Positions 46,607 to 55,963 of a DNA stretch of 64,000 nt are shown one piece after another (the stretch's first letter is position 1; each line of letters begins with the position of its first letter). The stretch is from Candidatus Aminicenantes bacterium JdFR-78. Lineage in GTDB: Bacteria > Acidobacteriota > Aminicenantia > JdFR-78. Under the pieces are notes generated by a model. It was given only the letters and a program-made list of their open reading frames with translations. It did not search any database and was not told where the DNA came from. The position numbers were made by a program, and so were the translations under genes. The DNA is taken from contig MTON01000005.1 of NCBI GenBank assembly GCA_002010665.1, forward strand, positions 106,264 to 170,263, given 5' to 3'.

Positions 46607-47379
46607 ATTATTTCCTTTCCAGAAAAGACCGGTCCTTCTGAACAGGCTTTAACCCACTTTTCTTTTTCCCTGCGCAGTTTTACCACACATCCCCAGCAGG
46701 CTCCAATTCCGCATCCAAAAATGGATTCCAATGAATATTCTGCATCCAATTTATTTTTTTCAGCAATTAGAGCAATTTTTTTCATCATTTCATGGGGACC
46801 GCATACAAAAATTTTCTCAATTTTATTTCTCTCTTTTAATTTATGTTCAAATAATTCAGTTATTAGGCCATGCCATCCTAAAGTTCCATCTTCTGTGGAT
46901 GGATAAACCTGTATTTCTTCATCCCAAAATTTTTTTAATAAAGGAAGATCTTTTTCTGTTTTTGCTCCGTATAAGACATAAGGTTTACCACCCGCTTTCT
47001 TGATTTCCTTTGCTAAAAAAAATAATGGAGCAATTCCTCTTCCTCCTCCTATTAGATAGTATTCTTTATTTTGAACAGAGGAAGTAATATTAAAGCCTTT
47101 TCCAAGAGGGCCGATTATATTTAATTTCTCTCCAACCTTTTTTTCAGAAAGGATGGTTGTTCCAATACCGACAATTTGAAAAAAAATTTCAATTTCTCCA
47201 GATGATACATTGTGAATACTGAAGGGGCGTCGAAGAAGAGGATGGAATGAATCATTTACTTTTGCCATTATGAATTGACCGGGCCTGGCCTGCTCTGCAA
47301 TTTTATAAGTTTTAAGAGAAAGAAGAACCCAATCAGACCATATCTTTTTCCCTATTATCTGAGCAGAATCCACAAACAT
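46600..47379 (-). CDS. pyrK: Dihydroorotate dehydrogenase electron transfer subunit
   Basis: RRPFSIHNV, GGGRGIAPLFFLAKEI, ESIFGCGIGACWGCVVKL 2Fe-2S motif. Track start at 47415; MFVDSAQ (47379) is a plausible start. Confidence 0.92.
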   Translation of the reverse strand: MFVDSAQIIGKKIWSDWVLLSLKTYKIAEQARPGQFIMAKVNDSFHPLLRRPFSIHNVSSGEIEIFFQIVGIGTTILSEKKVGEKLNIIGPLGKGFNITSSVQNKEYYLIGGGRGIAPLFFLAKEIKKAGGKPYVLYGAKTEKDLPLLKKFWDEEIQVYPSTEDGTLGWHGLITELFEHKLKERNKIEKIFVCGPHEMMKKIALIAEKNKLDAEYSLESIFGCGIGACWGCVVKLRREKEKWVKACSEGPVFSGKEIIW

Positions 47380-47474
47380 TACATTTAAAATAACAGAAAA
47401 CCCCCTTTTTGACAATAAAGCTTTAGTTTATTTTAAATAGAGAAAGTCTCAAGATTTCCAAGAATCTGGAAAAA

Positions 47475-48029
47475 TTAGTTTTTCTTTTCTTTCTTTATTC
47501 CTACAGGTTTTGGCTCTTCAAATTCTATTTTTTTACTTACATCCCACTGGCCAAGAAAAACATAACCTGAAGAACCTGTTTGAGCGAAGAGCCTTACCTC
47601 AACCACTTTCCAGTGGGGATTATTAATGAATGATGCCTTTGTTCTTCCTTCAACTCCGTAATTGCTTTTTAACAATATAGGATCGCTTTTTTCTCCCGGC
47701 ATAACGGGTTTATTTCTAATTGCTGCTAAAAAGCAATCTCCTAAATTTTCATAGTCATCCTTGAATCTGAAAATAGCATTGAAATTTATATATCTTAAGG
47801 GCTTTGAAGATAGATTTTTTACTCTAAATTGAATTGCAGGGACAAGAATTAATCTTGGAGGCCATGGTTGATAATATTTTGGCACCCATTTGGTCTCAAC
47901 ATCAGTTATTTCAATCCAGGATTTTAATTCCTCAGGAGAAACTTTCTTAAAAACCCCCAATTTTTGTAAAGCTATACCCACAATTATAGCAATTATTGTT
48001 AAAATCAATATTGGTAAAAATCTTCTCAT
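47475..48029 (-). CDS. Hypothetical protein with N-terminal membrane anchor
   Basis: Single N-terminal TM, beta-rich body; no firm family. Confidence 0.6.
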   Translation of the reverse strand: MRRFLPILILTIIAIIVGIALQKLGVFKKVSPEELKSWIEITDVETKWVPKYYQPWPPRLILVPAIQFRVKNLSSKPLRYINFNAIFRFKDDYENLGDCFLAAIRNKPVMPGEKSDPILLKSNYGVEGRTKASFINNPHWKVVEVRLFAQTGSSGYVFLGQWDVSKKIEFEEPKPVGIKKEKKN

Positions 48030-48130
48030 TTCTATCTCCTTCTTCTTTTTTAATAGTATAAATCAAAAAATTAGATTGTTCAAATGATTGGTAAAAATTT
48101 TTTAACAATGGTAAAATAACTGTAACGAAA

Positions 48131-49192
48131 ATGAAAACAGGAATTGCTGATTTACCATTACATTATGGTAAAGCACCTCGCTGGCTTTTTGAGCTTATGA
48201 AAAGCTTAGCTCGTGAAATTACTTCAATTATAATTTATGAGTATGGCGCTGAAGAATTTCTAAGAAAGTTATCAGATCCATTCTGGTTTCAGGCATTTGG
48301 CTGTGTTCTGGGTTTTGATTGGCATTCAAGTGGTCTTACAACCACAGTCTGTGGAGCATTAAAAGAAGGATTAAAAGGGAGGGAAAAGGAGCTGGGTTTG
48401 TTTATAGCTGGTGGGAAAGGAGCTGTTTCACGAAAAACTCCTTTAGAGATTGAGAATTTTGGTTATCTTTTAAAAGTCAATCCAGAGAAACTGATATATG
48501 CAAGCAAAATGGCAGCAAAGATTGACAGTTCAGCCCTTCAGGATGGATATCAACTTTATCATCATTGCTTCATTTTTACAAAAAACGGGTTATGGGCTGT
48601 AATTCAACAAGGAATGAGCGAGGAGTCCCGATATGCTCGTAGATATCACTGGTTAAGTGAGAAAGTTTCTGATTTTGTCTGTGAGCCTCATTTTGCAATA
48701 TGCTGTGACCAAAAAGGAAAGGTTCTAAATATGGTGGCACGGGAAAGCGAAAGAGCTAGGGATTCCATCGTGAAAATAACAAAGGAAAAACCTGATATCA
48801 TTATTAGTGAAATTAGAAATTTAAAGATGCCTTCACGACATTACATAACCCTGGAGGATATTGAAACAAAAAATTTGAATAAGATTTTGATAAAAACCTA
48901 TGAAAATCAGCCAGATAATTTTGAGAATCTTTTAAGTATTAAGGGTATTGGCCCAAAAGCTATAAGAGCTTTAAGTCTACTGTCCGAACTTATTTATAAT
49001 GCTCCTCCAAGCACAAGAGATCCTGCTCGATATAGTTTTGCTCATGGAGGAAAGGATAGACATCCATATCCTGTGGATAGAGAAAATTATGAAAATTCAA
49101 TAAACTTTTTAAAAGAAACTCTAAATTCAGCTAAAATCGGGTATTATGAAAAACTAAGAGCTTTTCGCAGACTTTCAAAGTTATTTGGTTAA
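48131..49192 (+). CDS. DUF763 family protein
   Basis: MKTGIADLPLHYGKAPRWLFELMKSLAREI, FGCVLGFDWHSSGLTTTVCGALKEGL, helix-hairpin-helix-like FENLLSIKGIGPKAIRALSLLSELIY, YSFAHGGKDRHPYPVDRENYE. Confidence 0.9.
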   Translation: MKTGIADLPLHYGKAPRWLFELMKSLAREITSIIIYEYGAEEFLRKLSDPFWFQAFGCVLGFDWHSSGLTTTVCGALKEGLKGREKELGLFIAGGKGAVSRKTPLEIENFGYLLKVNPEKLIYASKMAAKIDSSALQDGYQLYHHCFIFTKNGLWAVIQQGMSEESRYARRYHWLSEKVSDFVCEPHFAICCDQKGKVLNMVARESERARDSIVKITKEKPDIIISEIRNLKMPSRHYITLEDIETKNLNKILIKTYENQPDNFENLLSIKGIGPKAIRALSLLSELIYNAPPSTRDPARYSFAHGGKDRHPYPVDRENYENSINFLKETLNSAKIGYYEKLRAFRRLSKLFG

Positions 49193-50760
49193 AAATTTCC
49201 TGGTAAAAGTAGTTTATTTTTCTCTGAACGGGTCTCTCCTATGCTGGTTACATATATTGCTGGTTGATCCACTACCGGGCATTTATATTCACAAATCCCG
49301 CATCCAATGCATAAATCAAGGTCAACAACCGGAGCTTTGGGTTTTTTAATGGTTCCATCTGATTGCTTCACTTCAATTTGTATAAATTTAATAGCTTTCG
49401 GAGAAGTTGGACAATGCTCTTCACAAACAATACAGTTTATGCCCTGAGCATAAGGAAGGCATCGATTTTTGTCTATAAAGGCTAATCCAATTTTGATTTT
49501 TACTTTCTCTTCAATTTTTAATTCTCTAATTGCTCCAGTGGGGCATACTTGAGAGCAGAGGGAGCAGTAGTATTCACAGTATCCAATTTTTGGAACAAGC
49601 CGTGGAGTCCAGAATCCCTCGATTCCTGCTTCACTCAAACAGGGTTGGAGTGCATTTGTTGGACAAACCTTCATGCATTCTCCACATTTCACACATCTTT
49701 TTAAGAATTCTTTCTCAGGCAAAGCACCAGGAGGACGAATTAATTCTGGAGAAGAACGTTTATTTGATGAACCTATTCTGAAAAAAGGAACAGCAAGGGC
49801 ACCAAGAACTGCAGTAAAAACCCATTTTCTCCTTTCCAGATTAATGGATTTTTCTCTCGGAGAGATTCCAAATTTAAAATCAACGGCTTTAACAGGACAG
49901 ATTCTTCCACACTTAAAGCAGTAAACACACTCTGTTATTTTCCATTCTTCTTCTGGGAAGGGTTGAGCTTGGCCTGAACAGTTAATGGAACATAATCTGC
50001 ATTCAATACACGTTTCCATATTTATTTTTATTTTTACAAAATTCAACCGTGAGATAAACCCCAACAATGCACCCAATGGGCAGATATATTTACACCAAAA
50101 TCTCGAGGTTAAGAGATTCAGAAGAATGATAGTTATAAATATCAGTCCAATAAAAAAGCCCTGATTAAAATTCGAATTGATAATGAATTTGTAACTAAAC
50201 TGTGCAAGGGGGTCAGCTATAAAATCTAATTTCAACTTTGAAAGAATACTTACAGAAATATTGAAAGCGTAATTAATGGCAGGAAAAACACTGACTGTAA
50301 AAGAGCGAACAGTTAAGGATATAGGATCAAAAATTCCTACTAAATTTAGGGAAAAAATCGAACTAACGAGAATGAATATGAGTAAAAGATATTTCCAATT
50401 AATTATTTTAAATTCTTTCTCTGTTTTTCGTAATTTTAATTTTTGAAATATAAAAGAAAAGAATTGATTAATTGCCCCAAGAGGGCAAACCCATCCACAG
50501 AAGACCCTGCCAAGGAAAATAGTTATAAAAATTGTAATTAGGGAGAGCAGAAAAGCAGTAAAAAGAATATGAGAGGATAGGAAGGTTGTAATTGCCAGTA
50601 AAGGGTCAAAATGGAAAAATGTTTCAACAGGACCAATATAATCACCATCCGGGAATTGGGTTTTCAACAAAAGATAGATAAATAATATAAAGAAAAGGAA
50701 CTGAGTAATCTGTCGAAAAGTTTGGATTAGTAAAAATTTCTTAGACCTTTCTCTGTTCAA
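49189..50760 (-). CDS. Fused NapH/MauN-like plus NapG/MauM-like polyferredoxin membrane protein
   Basis: TM helices with FCGWVCPLGA and WCKYICPLGA, then CxxCxxCxxxC clusters; internal RRKWVFTAVLGALAVPFF followed by KRCVKCGECMKVCPTNALQPCLSEAG..GFWTPRLVPKIGYCEYYCSLCSQVCPTGAI. Confidence 0.88.
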   Translation of the reverse strand: MNRERSKKFLLIQTFRQITQFLFFILFIYLLLKTQFPDGDYIGPVETFFHFDPLLAITTFLSSHILFTAFLLSLITIFITIFLGRVFCGWVCPLGAINQFFSFIFQKLKLRKTEKEFKIINWKYLLLIFILVSSIFSLNLVGIFDPISLTVRSFTVSVFPAINYAFNISVSILSKLKLDFIADPLAQFSYKFIINSNFNQGFFIGLIFITIILLNLLTSRFWCKYICPLGALLGFISRLNFVKIKINMETCIECRLCSINCSGQAQPFPEEEWKITECVYCFKCGRICPVKAVDFKFGISPREKSINLERRKWVFTAVLGALAVPFFRIGSSNKRSSPELIRPPGALPEKEFLKRCVKCGECMKVCPTNALQPCLSEAGIEGFWTPRLVPKIGYCEYYCSLCSQVCPTGAIRELKIEEKVKIKIGLAFIDKNRCLPYAQGINCIVCEEHCPTSPKAIKFIQIEVKQSDGTIKKPKAPVVDLDLCIGCGICEYKCPVVDQPAIYVTSIGETRSEKNKLLLPGNF

Positions 50761-51628
50761 TTCTCAACTTCTCCAGGTTTATTTCTCCAAGGCCTCTTTT
50801 GTATGCTAATTTGAGGTAACCCAATTCCTCTGGTTTTACATCAAAAAATGTTGCTCCATATGAGTCAACAGCAACATAGTCTATCCCTATTACAATTGTT
50901 TTCTGTAATTTCACATCTGAAAGTCTGCCACCTTGAGGACCATTTTTTATAAGTATTCGATAAGCATCTAAAATGGTTAAGCATGGTTTAAAGAAAGCAG
51001 ATAAGTCAGTAATAGCCTGGTCAATTCGTTGATGAAGCTGATTTCTGTTTCCTCCGAGACATCCTATCCAGTTTTTCATTCCCATCGTAAGTCTGGTTAA
51101 GCTATGATGTTTTGCTATTGGCACATTTATTATTTTATCTGCTTCTAAAAAATCTGAATAGACTTCCCATTCCTTAAGCCATTCGCCTTTGAGATTGACT
51201 TTTTTCAAGTGTCTGGGATTAGGGAAATAAACCTTTGCTCCAGCAGATTTTGCAGCTTTAGCAATTCCAGATCGGGTATATGTTCTTCGAGCTTGATTAC
51301 AGGGATTATCAAGGACTTTGACCTGTTTCGCTCCCGCTTTATAACATTCCTCAATTACTGCTTTAACCACATATGGATTTGTATTTGCTGCCTGTTCAGG
51401 TTTCCTGTCCCATCCTATATTAGGTTTAACAACAACAATATCTCCCTTTGAAATAAACCTTCTCATTCCTCCAAAAAGAGATATTGCTTCTTTTGTGATT
51501 TGATATGGGTCATCACCTTTAACTACAACAAGGTCTGGATAATTTTTCTCATTGGAAAATAAAGGAAAATTGAAGGTTAATGCTGTTCCTCCAATTATTG
51601 TTTTTATTAAAAATTCTCTTCTTTTCAT
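50741..51628 (-). CDS. DUF362 domain protein with Tat-like signal
   Basis: MKRREFLIKTIIGGTALTFNFPLF; DIVVVKPNIGWDRKPEQAANTNPYVVKAVIEECYKAGAKQVKVLDNPCNQARRTYTRSGI. Confidence 0.9.
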   Translation of the reverse strand: MKRREFLIKTIIGGTALTFNFPLFSNEKNYPDLVVVKGDDPYQITKEAISLFGGMRRFISKGDIVVVKPNIGWDRKPEQAANTNPYVVKAVIEECYKAGAKQVKVLDNPCNQARRTYTRSGIAKAAKSAGAKVYFPNPRHLKKVNLKGEWLKEWEVYSDFLEADKIINVPIAKHHSLTRLTMGMKNWIGCLGGNRNQLHQRIDQAITDLSAFFKPCLTILDAYRILIKNGPQGGRLSDVKLQKTIVIGIDYVAVDSYGATFFDVKPEELGYLKLAYKRGLGEINLEKLRIEQRKV

Positions 51629-52845
51629 CTTGAAACCTCATTATTGAGTTTAACATTTTTTCCAAGAGAATTAATATAATCAATTATTCCATCGCATATT
51701 CCTTCTGCAATTCGCTGTCTATATTCATCACTTTTTAATTTTACATTTTCATAAGGATTGCTAAGGAAAGATGTTTCAATAAGAACAGCAGGCATGTCAG
51801 CTCCTATTAAAACCCAAAACGGTCCACCCTTTACTCCTAAGTCTTTTATATTCGGATAAATTGGAGATAAACTTTTTATAATATTTTTTTGTATATTGAA
51901 AGCAAGTTCTCTGGATTCCTCAATTTTACTGTTTTGAATTATTTTTTTTATTATTTCCTCCATTTCACCTATTTTTTTGGTAGATGTTGCATTTTCTCTT
52001 GCAGCAACTTCTACAGCATGCGGATCCTGTGTAAAATTCAGATAGTATGTTTCAATCCCCTTTGCGTTTAAATTTGGACTTGAATTTGCATGAATTGATA
52101 TAAAAAGATCAGCCATTTTTTGATTTGCAATAACTGCTCTGTCTTCAAGAGGGAGGAATGAGTCATCTTTACGCGTGAGTATAACTTCTAAATCTGTGTT
52201 TTCCTCGAGCACCTTTTTAACACGTCTTGCAATATCAAGCACTATTTCTTTTTCCACTATGAGCTTGTCCTTACTAATTGCTCCCGGGTCTTTCCCTCCA
52301 TGTCCAGGGTCAAGAACAATTGTTTTTACTCCTAAACCAAGCTGTCTCACTAAACTGTATCTTCCCCTTGTAGAAGGTTTTGGAGGTTTATAATTTATTG
52401 CTTTTCTTTTCTGTTCACTTTCTCTTTCCTTGGGATATATATCAATTACTATTCGAAAGGGATCTAGCAAATGAAAGATACGATAATCTCTTATTTTACT
52501 AAAATCAAGATCAAGAACTAATCTCACCAAATTATAACTATGTTGAGCAATCCTTATTCTTTTCAAATAGACATTATTTATTTCAAAAGTTTTGTTTTTT
52601 AATGAAGAATCTAATTTTGTCTGGCAGAAATCTATATAAATTCTATCAGGGTTATATAATTTTCCATGATAATATTCTCTCAATGCTTCTATATCTACTA
52701 CTACGCGGGTGAAAAACGGGTGATTGTGATACCGGACATTTAAAACCTTTGCCCTCGGTAATAAAGAGAGATTATATAGAAGAGGTATAAGTATAAGAAA
52801 TAATGTGATTTTTTTTAAATTCATCTTTTTTATTTTAAGAAACAA
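51625..52845 (-). CDS. amiC: N-acetylmuramoyl-L-alanine amidase (AMIN domain + Amidase_3)
   Basis: TIVLDPGHGGKDPGAISKDKLIVEKEIVLDIARRV, DLFISIHANSSPNLNAKGIETYYLN, VLIETSFLSNPYE. Confidence 0.95.
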   Translation of the reverse strand: MFLKIKKMNLKKITLFLILIPLLYNLSLLPRAKVLNVRYHNHPFFTRVVVDIEALREYYHGKLYNPDRIYIDFCQTKLDSSLKNKTFEINNVYLKRIRIAQHSYNLVRLVLDLDFSKIRDYRIFHLLDPFRIVIDIYPKERESEQKRKAINYKPPKPSTRGRYSLVRQLGLGVKTIVLDPGHGGKDPGAISKDKLIVEKEIVLDIARRVKKVLEENTDLEVILTRKDDSFLPLEDRAVIANQKMADLFISIHANSSPNLNAKGIETYYLNFTQDPHAVEVAARENATSTKKIGEMEEIIKKIIQNSKIEESRELAFNIQKNIIKSLSPIYPNIKDLGVKGGPFWVLIGADMPAVLIETSFLSNPYENVKLKSDEYRQRIAEGICDGIIDYINSLGKNVKLNNEVSR

Positions 52846-52910
52846 GAAAACATAATGTCAAATTATTGAAAAAAATCTTCCTATTATTATCTAGTAATTT
52901 GTGTGTTTTC

Positions 52911-52939
52911 TTGACTTTTTAAATTTATAAAATTAATAT
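52911..52939 (+). promoter_or_regulatory. Putative sigma70 promoter of leuS TTGACT-17 bp-TAATAT
   Basis: Hexamers at ideal spacing, ATG 17 bp downstream of the -10. Confidence 0.6.
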
Positions 52940-52956
52940 ATCTTCTATATTGAAAA

Positions 52957-55431
52957 ATGAAACAGTACAATTACAAGGAGATTGAAGAAAAGTGGCAAAA
53001 GATTTGGGAGAGGGAGAAGACTTTTGAAGTGAAGGAAGATCCTTCAAAGAAGAAATTCTACTGCCTTGAAATGTTTCCCTATCCATCTGGCATGATTCAT
53101 ATGGGACATGTCAGAAATTATTCAATTGGTGATGTAATTGCCCGCTTTAAAAGAATGAAAGGATATAATGTGCTTCATCCAATAGGATGGGATGCACTTG
53201 GTTTACCAGCTGAAAATGCAGCAATCAAACACGGTCTACATCCTGAAAAATGGACAATAGATAATATAAATCGTATGAGGGAACAACTTAAAAGGTTGGG
53301 TTTCAGTTATGCATGGGAAAGAGAGATAAATACTTCTTCACCCGAATATTACAAATGGAATCAATGGTTTTTTATAAAAATGTTCGAGAAAGGCTTGGCT
53401 TATAGAAAGAATAGCTGGGTTAATTGGTGTCCTACCTGTAAAACGGTTCTTGCAAATGAACAGGTCATCAGTGGGAAATGCTGGAGATGTGATTCTGAAG
53501 TTACACAGCGAGAGATGGAACAATGGTTTCTGAAAATCACAGAGTATGCAGAGGAATTACTTGAGGGACATAAGGAATTGAAAAAATGGCCAGAACATGT
53601 GATTCAAATGCAGAAAAACTGGATTGGGAAAAGTGAGGGCACAATTGTAAAATTTCCAGTGGTAAATTCCTCAGAGGTTTTAGAAGTTTTTACAACGCGA
53701 ATTGACACTATTTTTGGTGCCACCTTCCTTGTGCTTTCTCCAGAACATCCACTTTCTAAAAAATTAATAGAGGATTTACCAAATAAAGAAGAATTATTTG
53801 ATTGGATTGATAAGACTATTAAAGAAATGCGTTTGAGGCGGGGAGAAGAATTGGAAAAAGAAGGTATATTTACAGGCAAAAAGGTATTAAATCCTTTTTC
53901 AAGGAAGGAAATTCCTGTTTGGATTGCAAATTATGTGCTTTTCGAATATGGAACAGGTGCAATAATGGCTGTTCCTGCTCATGATCAGAGAGATTTTGAA
54001 TTTGCAAAAAAATACAATCTTCCAATAAGGGTTGTCATCAAACCCAAAGATAAAGATTTAGAAAGTGATTCTCTCTCTGAAGCCTTTGAGGAATATGGAA
54101 TATTGGTAAATTCAGGGGAATTCAATGGATTGGAATCCAAGAAGGCAATAAATTTAATGAATGAATGGGCTGAAAGGCAAAATATTGGTAAAAGAGCAAT
54201 ACTATACAGGCTCAGAGATTGGGGAATTTCAAGACAAAGATACTGGGGAACCCCGATTCCTATTGTTTATTGTAAAAAATGTGGAATAGTTCCTGTCCCT
54301 TATGAACAATTACCCGTTCTTTTACCAAAGGATGTGAAATTCACAGGAGAAGAGGGTTCACCTCTTGAGAAAGTGGAATCCTTTGTTAATACTAAATGTC
54401 CAAAATGCAATGGTCCAGCAAGAAGAGAGACTGATACAATGGATACTTTCTTTGATTCATCCTGGTATAATTATCGATATACCTCACCCAAGGAAAATAC
54501 TCGACCTTTAAATCCTGAGGCTGTTAAATATTGGATGCCAGTGGATATTTATATTGGTGGAGTAGAACATGCTATTCTGCATTTAATTTATGCAAGATTC
54601 TTTTCAAAGGTTATCAGGGATATGAATTTAACAAATATAAATGAACCGTTCCCCCATCTTCTTGCACAGGGCATGGTAACAAAGGATGGCGCTGCAATGT
54701 CAAAATCAAAGGGGAATGTTGTTTATCCTGAGGAATTTATTGAAAAATATGGAGCTGATACTCTCCGTCTTTTCATTCTCTTTGCTGCTCCTCCAGAGAA
54801 AGACCTGGAATGGAGTGATAAGGGGGCAGAGGGATGCTTCAGGTTTCTGACTAGGGTATGGAGACTTGTTCATGAATGTCTGGATTTATTTAATCAGAAT
54901 ATAGGCTATAATGAAAAAGAATTGTCAAAAGAAGCATTAGAAGTTCTCAAGAAAACCCATCAAACAATTAAAAAAGTTAGTGAAGATATTGAAAAGAGAT
55001 ATCATTTTAATACAGCTATTTCTGCTATTATGGAATTGTATAATAAGGTTTCCCAGTATAAAGAGAAATTAAAAGAAGACAGCAAGGGAAAAGCAATTTT
55101 AAAGGAATCCATAGAGGCAATTATTATATTGCTTTCTCCTTTCGCACCTCATATATGTGAGGAGTTATGGCAGATTACAAATCATAAAGAATATTTGATT
55201 AATACAAAATGGCCTGAATACAAACCTCACCTCATAAAAGAAGAAGAAGTTACCTATATTGTTCAAATAAATGGGAAATTGAGGGCTAAATTACAAGCTC
55301 CGGTTGGTTTGAGTGAGAAGGAAATCAGAGAGAGGATTTTATCCATTCCATCTGTGCAGAATCATTTAAAGGGGAAATCCATTAAGAAACTAATTTACAT
55401 ACCGAACAAACTTGTAAATATAGTGACATAA
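52957..55431 (+). CDS. leuS: Leucyl-tRNA synthetase
   Basis: MFPYPSGMIHMGHVRNYSIGDVIARFKRMKGYNVLHPIGWDALGLPAENAAI, MSKSKGNVV (KMSKS). Confidence 0.99.
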   Translation: MKQYNYKEIEEKWQKIWEREKTFEVKEDPSKKKFYCLEMFPYPSGMIHMGHVRNYSIGDVIARFKRMKGYNVLHPIGWDALGLPAENAAIKHGLHPEKWTIDNINRMREQLKRLGFSYAWEREINTSSPEYYKWNQWFFIKMFEKGLAYRKNSWVNWCPTCKTVLANEQVISGKCWRCDSEVTQREMEQWFLKITEYAEELLEGHKELKKWPEHVIQMQKNWIGKSEGTIVKFPVVNSSEVLEVFTTRIDTIFGATFLVLSPEHPLSKKLIEDLPNKEELFDWIDKTIKEMRLRRGEELEKEGIFTGKKVLNPFSRKEIPVWIANYVLFEYGTGAIMAVPAHDQRDFEFAKKYNLPIRVVIKPKDKDLESDSLSEAFEEYGILVNSGEFNGLESKKAINLMNEWAERQNIGKRAILYRLRDWGISRQRYWGTPIPIVYCKKCGIVPVPYEQLPVLLPKDVKFTGEEGSPLEKVESFVNTKCPKCNGPARRETDTMDTFFDSSWYNYRYTSPKENTRPLNPEAVKYWMPVDIYIGGVEHAILHLIYARFFSKVIRDMNLTNINEPFPHLLAQGMVTKDGAAMSKSKGNVVYPEEFIEKYGADTLRLFILFAAPPEKDLEWSDKGAEGCFRFLTRVWRLVHECLDLFNQNIGYNEKELSKEALEVLKKTHQTIKKVSEDIEKRYHFNTAISAIMELYNKVSQYKEKLKEDSKGKAILKESIEAIIILLSPFAPHICEELWQITNHKEYLINTKWPEYKPHLIKEEEVTYIVQINGKLRAKLQAPVGLSEKEIRERILSIPSVQNHLKGKSIKKLIYIPNKLVNIVT

Positions 55432-55432
55432 A

Positions 55433-55960
55433 ATGAATTTCAGATTTAAACCATTCTTAATTCTTACAATAATTTTATGTTTAATCCATTCAATAAATTG
55501 TGGTTATAAATTAAGTGGGACAGGAAGTTTTCTTCCTCCTCATATAAAGACCATAAGTGTTCCAATGTTTAAGAATAATACGCAGAGATACCAGCTCGAT
55601 GAAAAATTTACACAGGCTGTTATAAATGAGCTTGTTGCTCGAGGTCGATTTAAAATTTCAAGTGCTCAAGAAAAGGCTGATGCAATTTTATTAGGGGAAA
55701 TAAATTCTTTCACAGTAAATCCTATATCTTTCACTGAAGAAGGAAGGGCTGATAGATATAGTATTACAATTGTTGCAAAGGTTGTTTTCAAAGATCTTGT
55801 TAGAAAAAAGGTTTTGTTTATGAATTCTCATTATGTTTTTCGTGATGAATATGAAATAACAGGCCAGGGTGATTTTTATTCAGAAGAAACAGTAGCCATT
55901 GAAAGAATATCTGAAAAATTTGCACGAAGTGTGGTAAGTTTAATAGTAGAGGGTTTTTGA
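55433..55960 (+). CDS. lptE: LPS assembly lipoprotein LptE
   Basis: Signal with C (INCGYKLSG), IKTISVPMFKNNTQRYQLDEKFTQAVINELVARGRFKI; between leuS and holA. Confidence 0.9.
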   Translation: MNFRFKPFLILTIILCLIHSINCGYKLSGTGSFLPPHIKTISVPMFKNNTQRYQLDEKFTQAVINELVARGRFKISSAQEKADAILLGEINSFTVNPISFTEEGRADRYSITIVAKVVFKDLVRKKVLFMNSHYVFRDEYEITGQGDFYSEETVAIERISEKFARSVVSLIVEGF

Positions 55961-55963
55961 TTT

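Noticed and set aside
52846-52956. T-box leader upstream of leuS
   Set aside because: Only about 110 bp, AT-rich, no T-box consensus or specifier stem; the promoter lies within 50 bp of the ATG.
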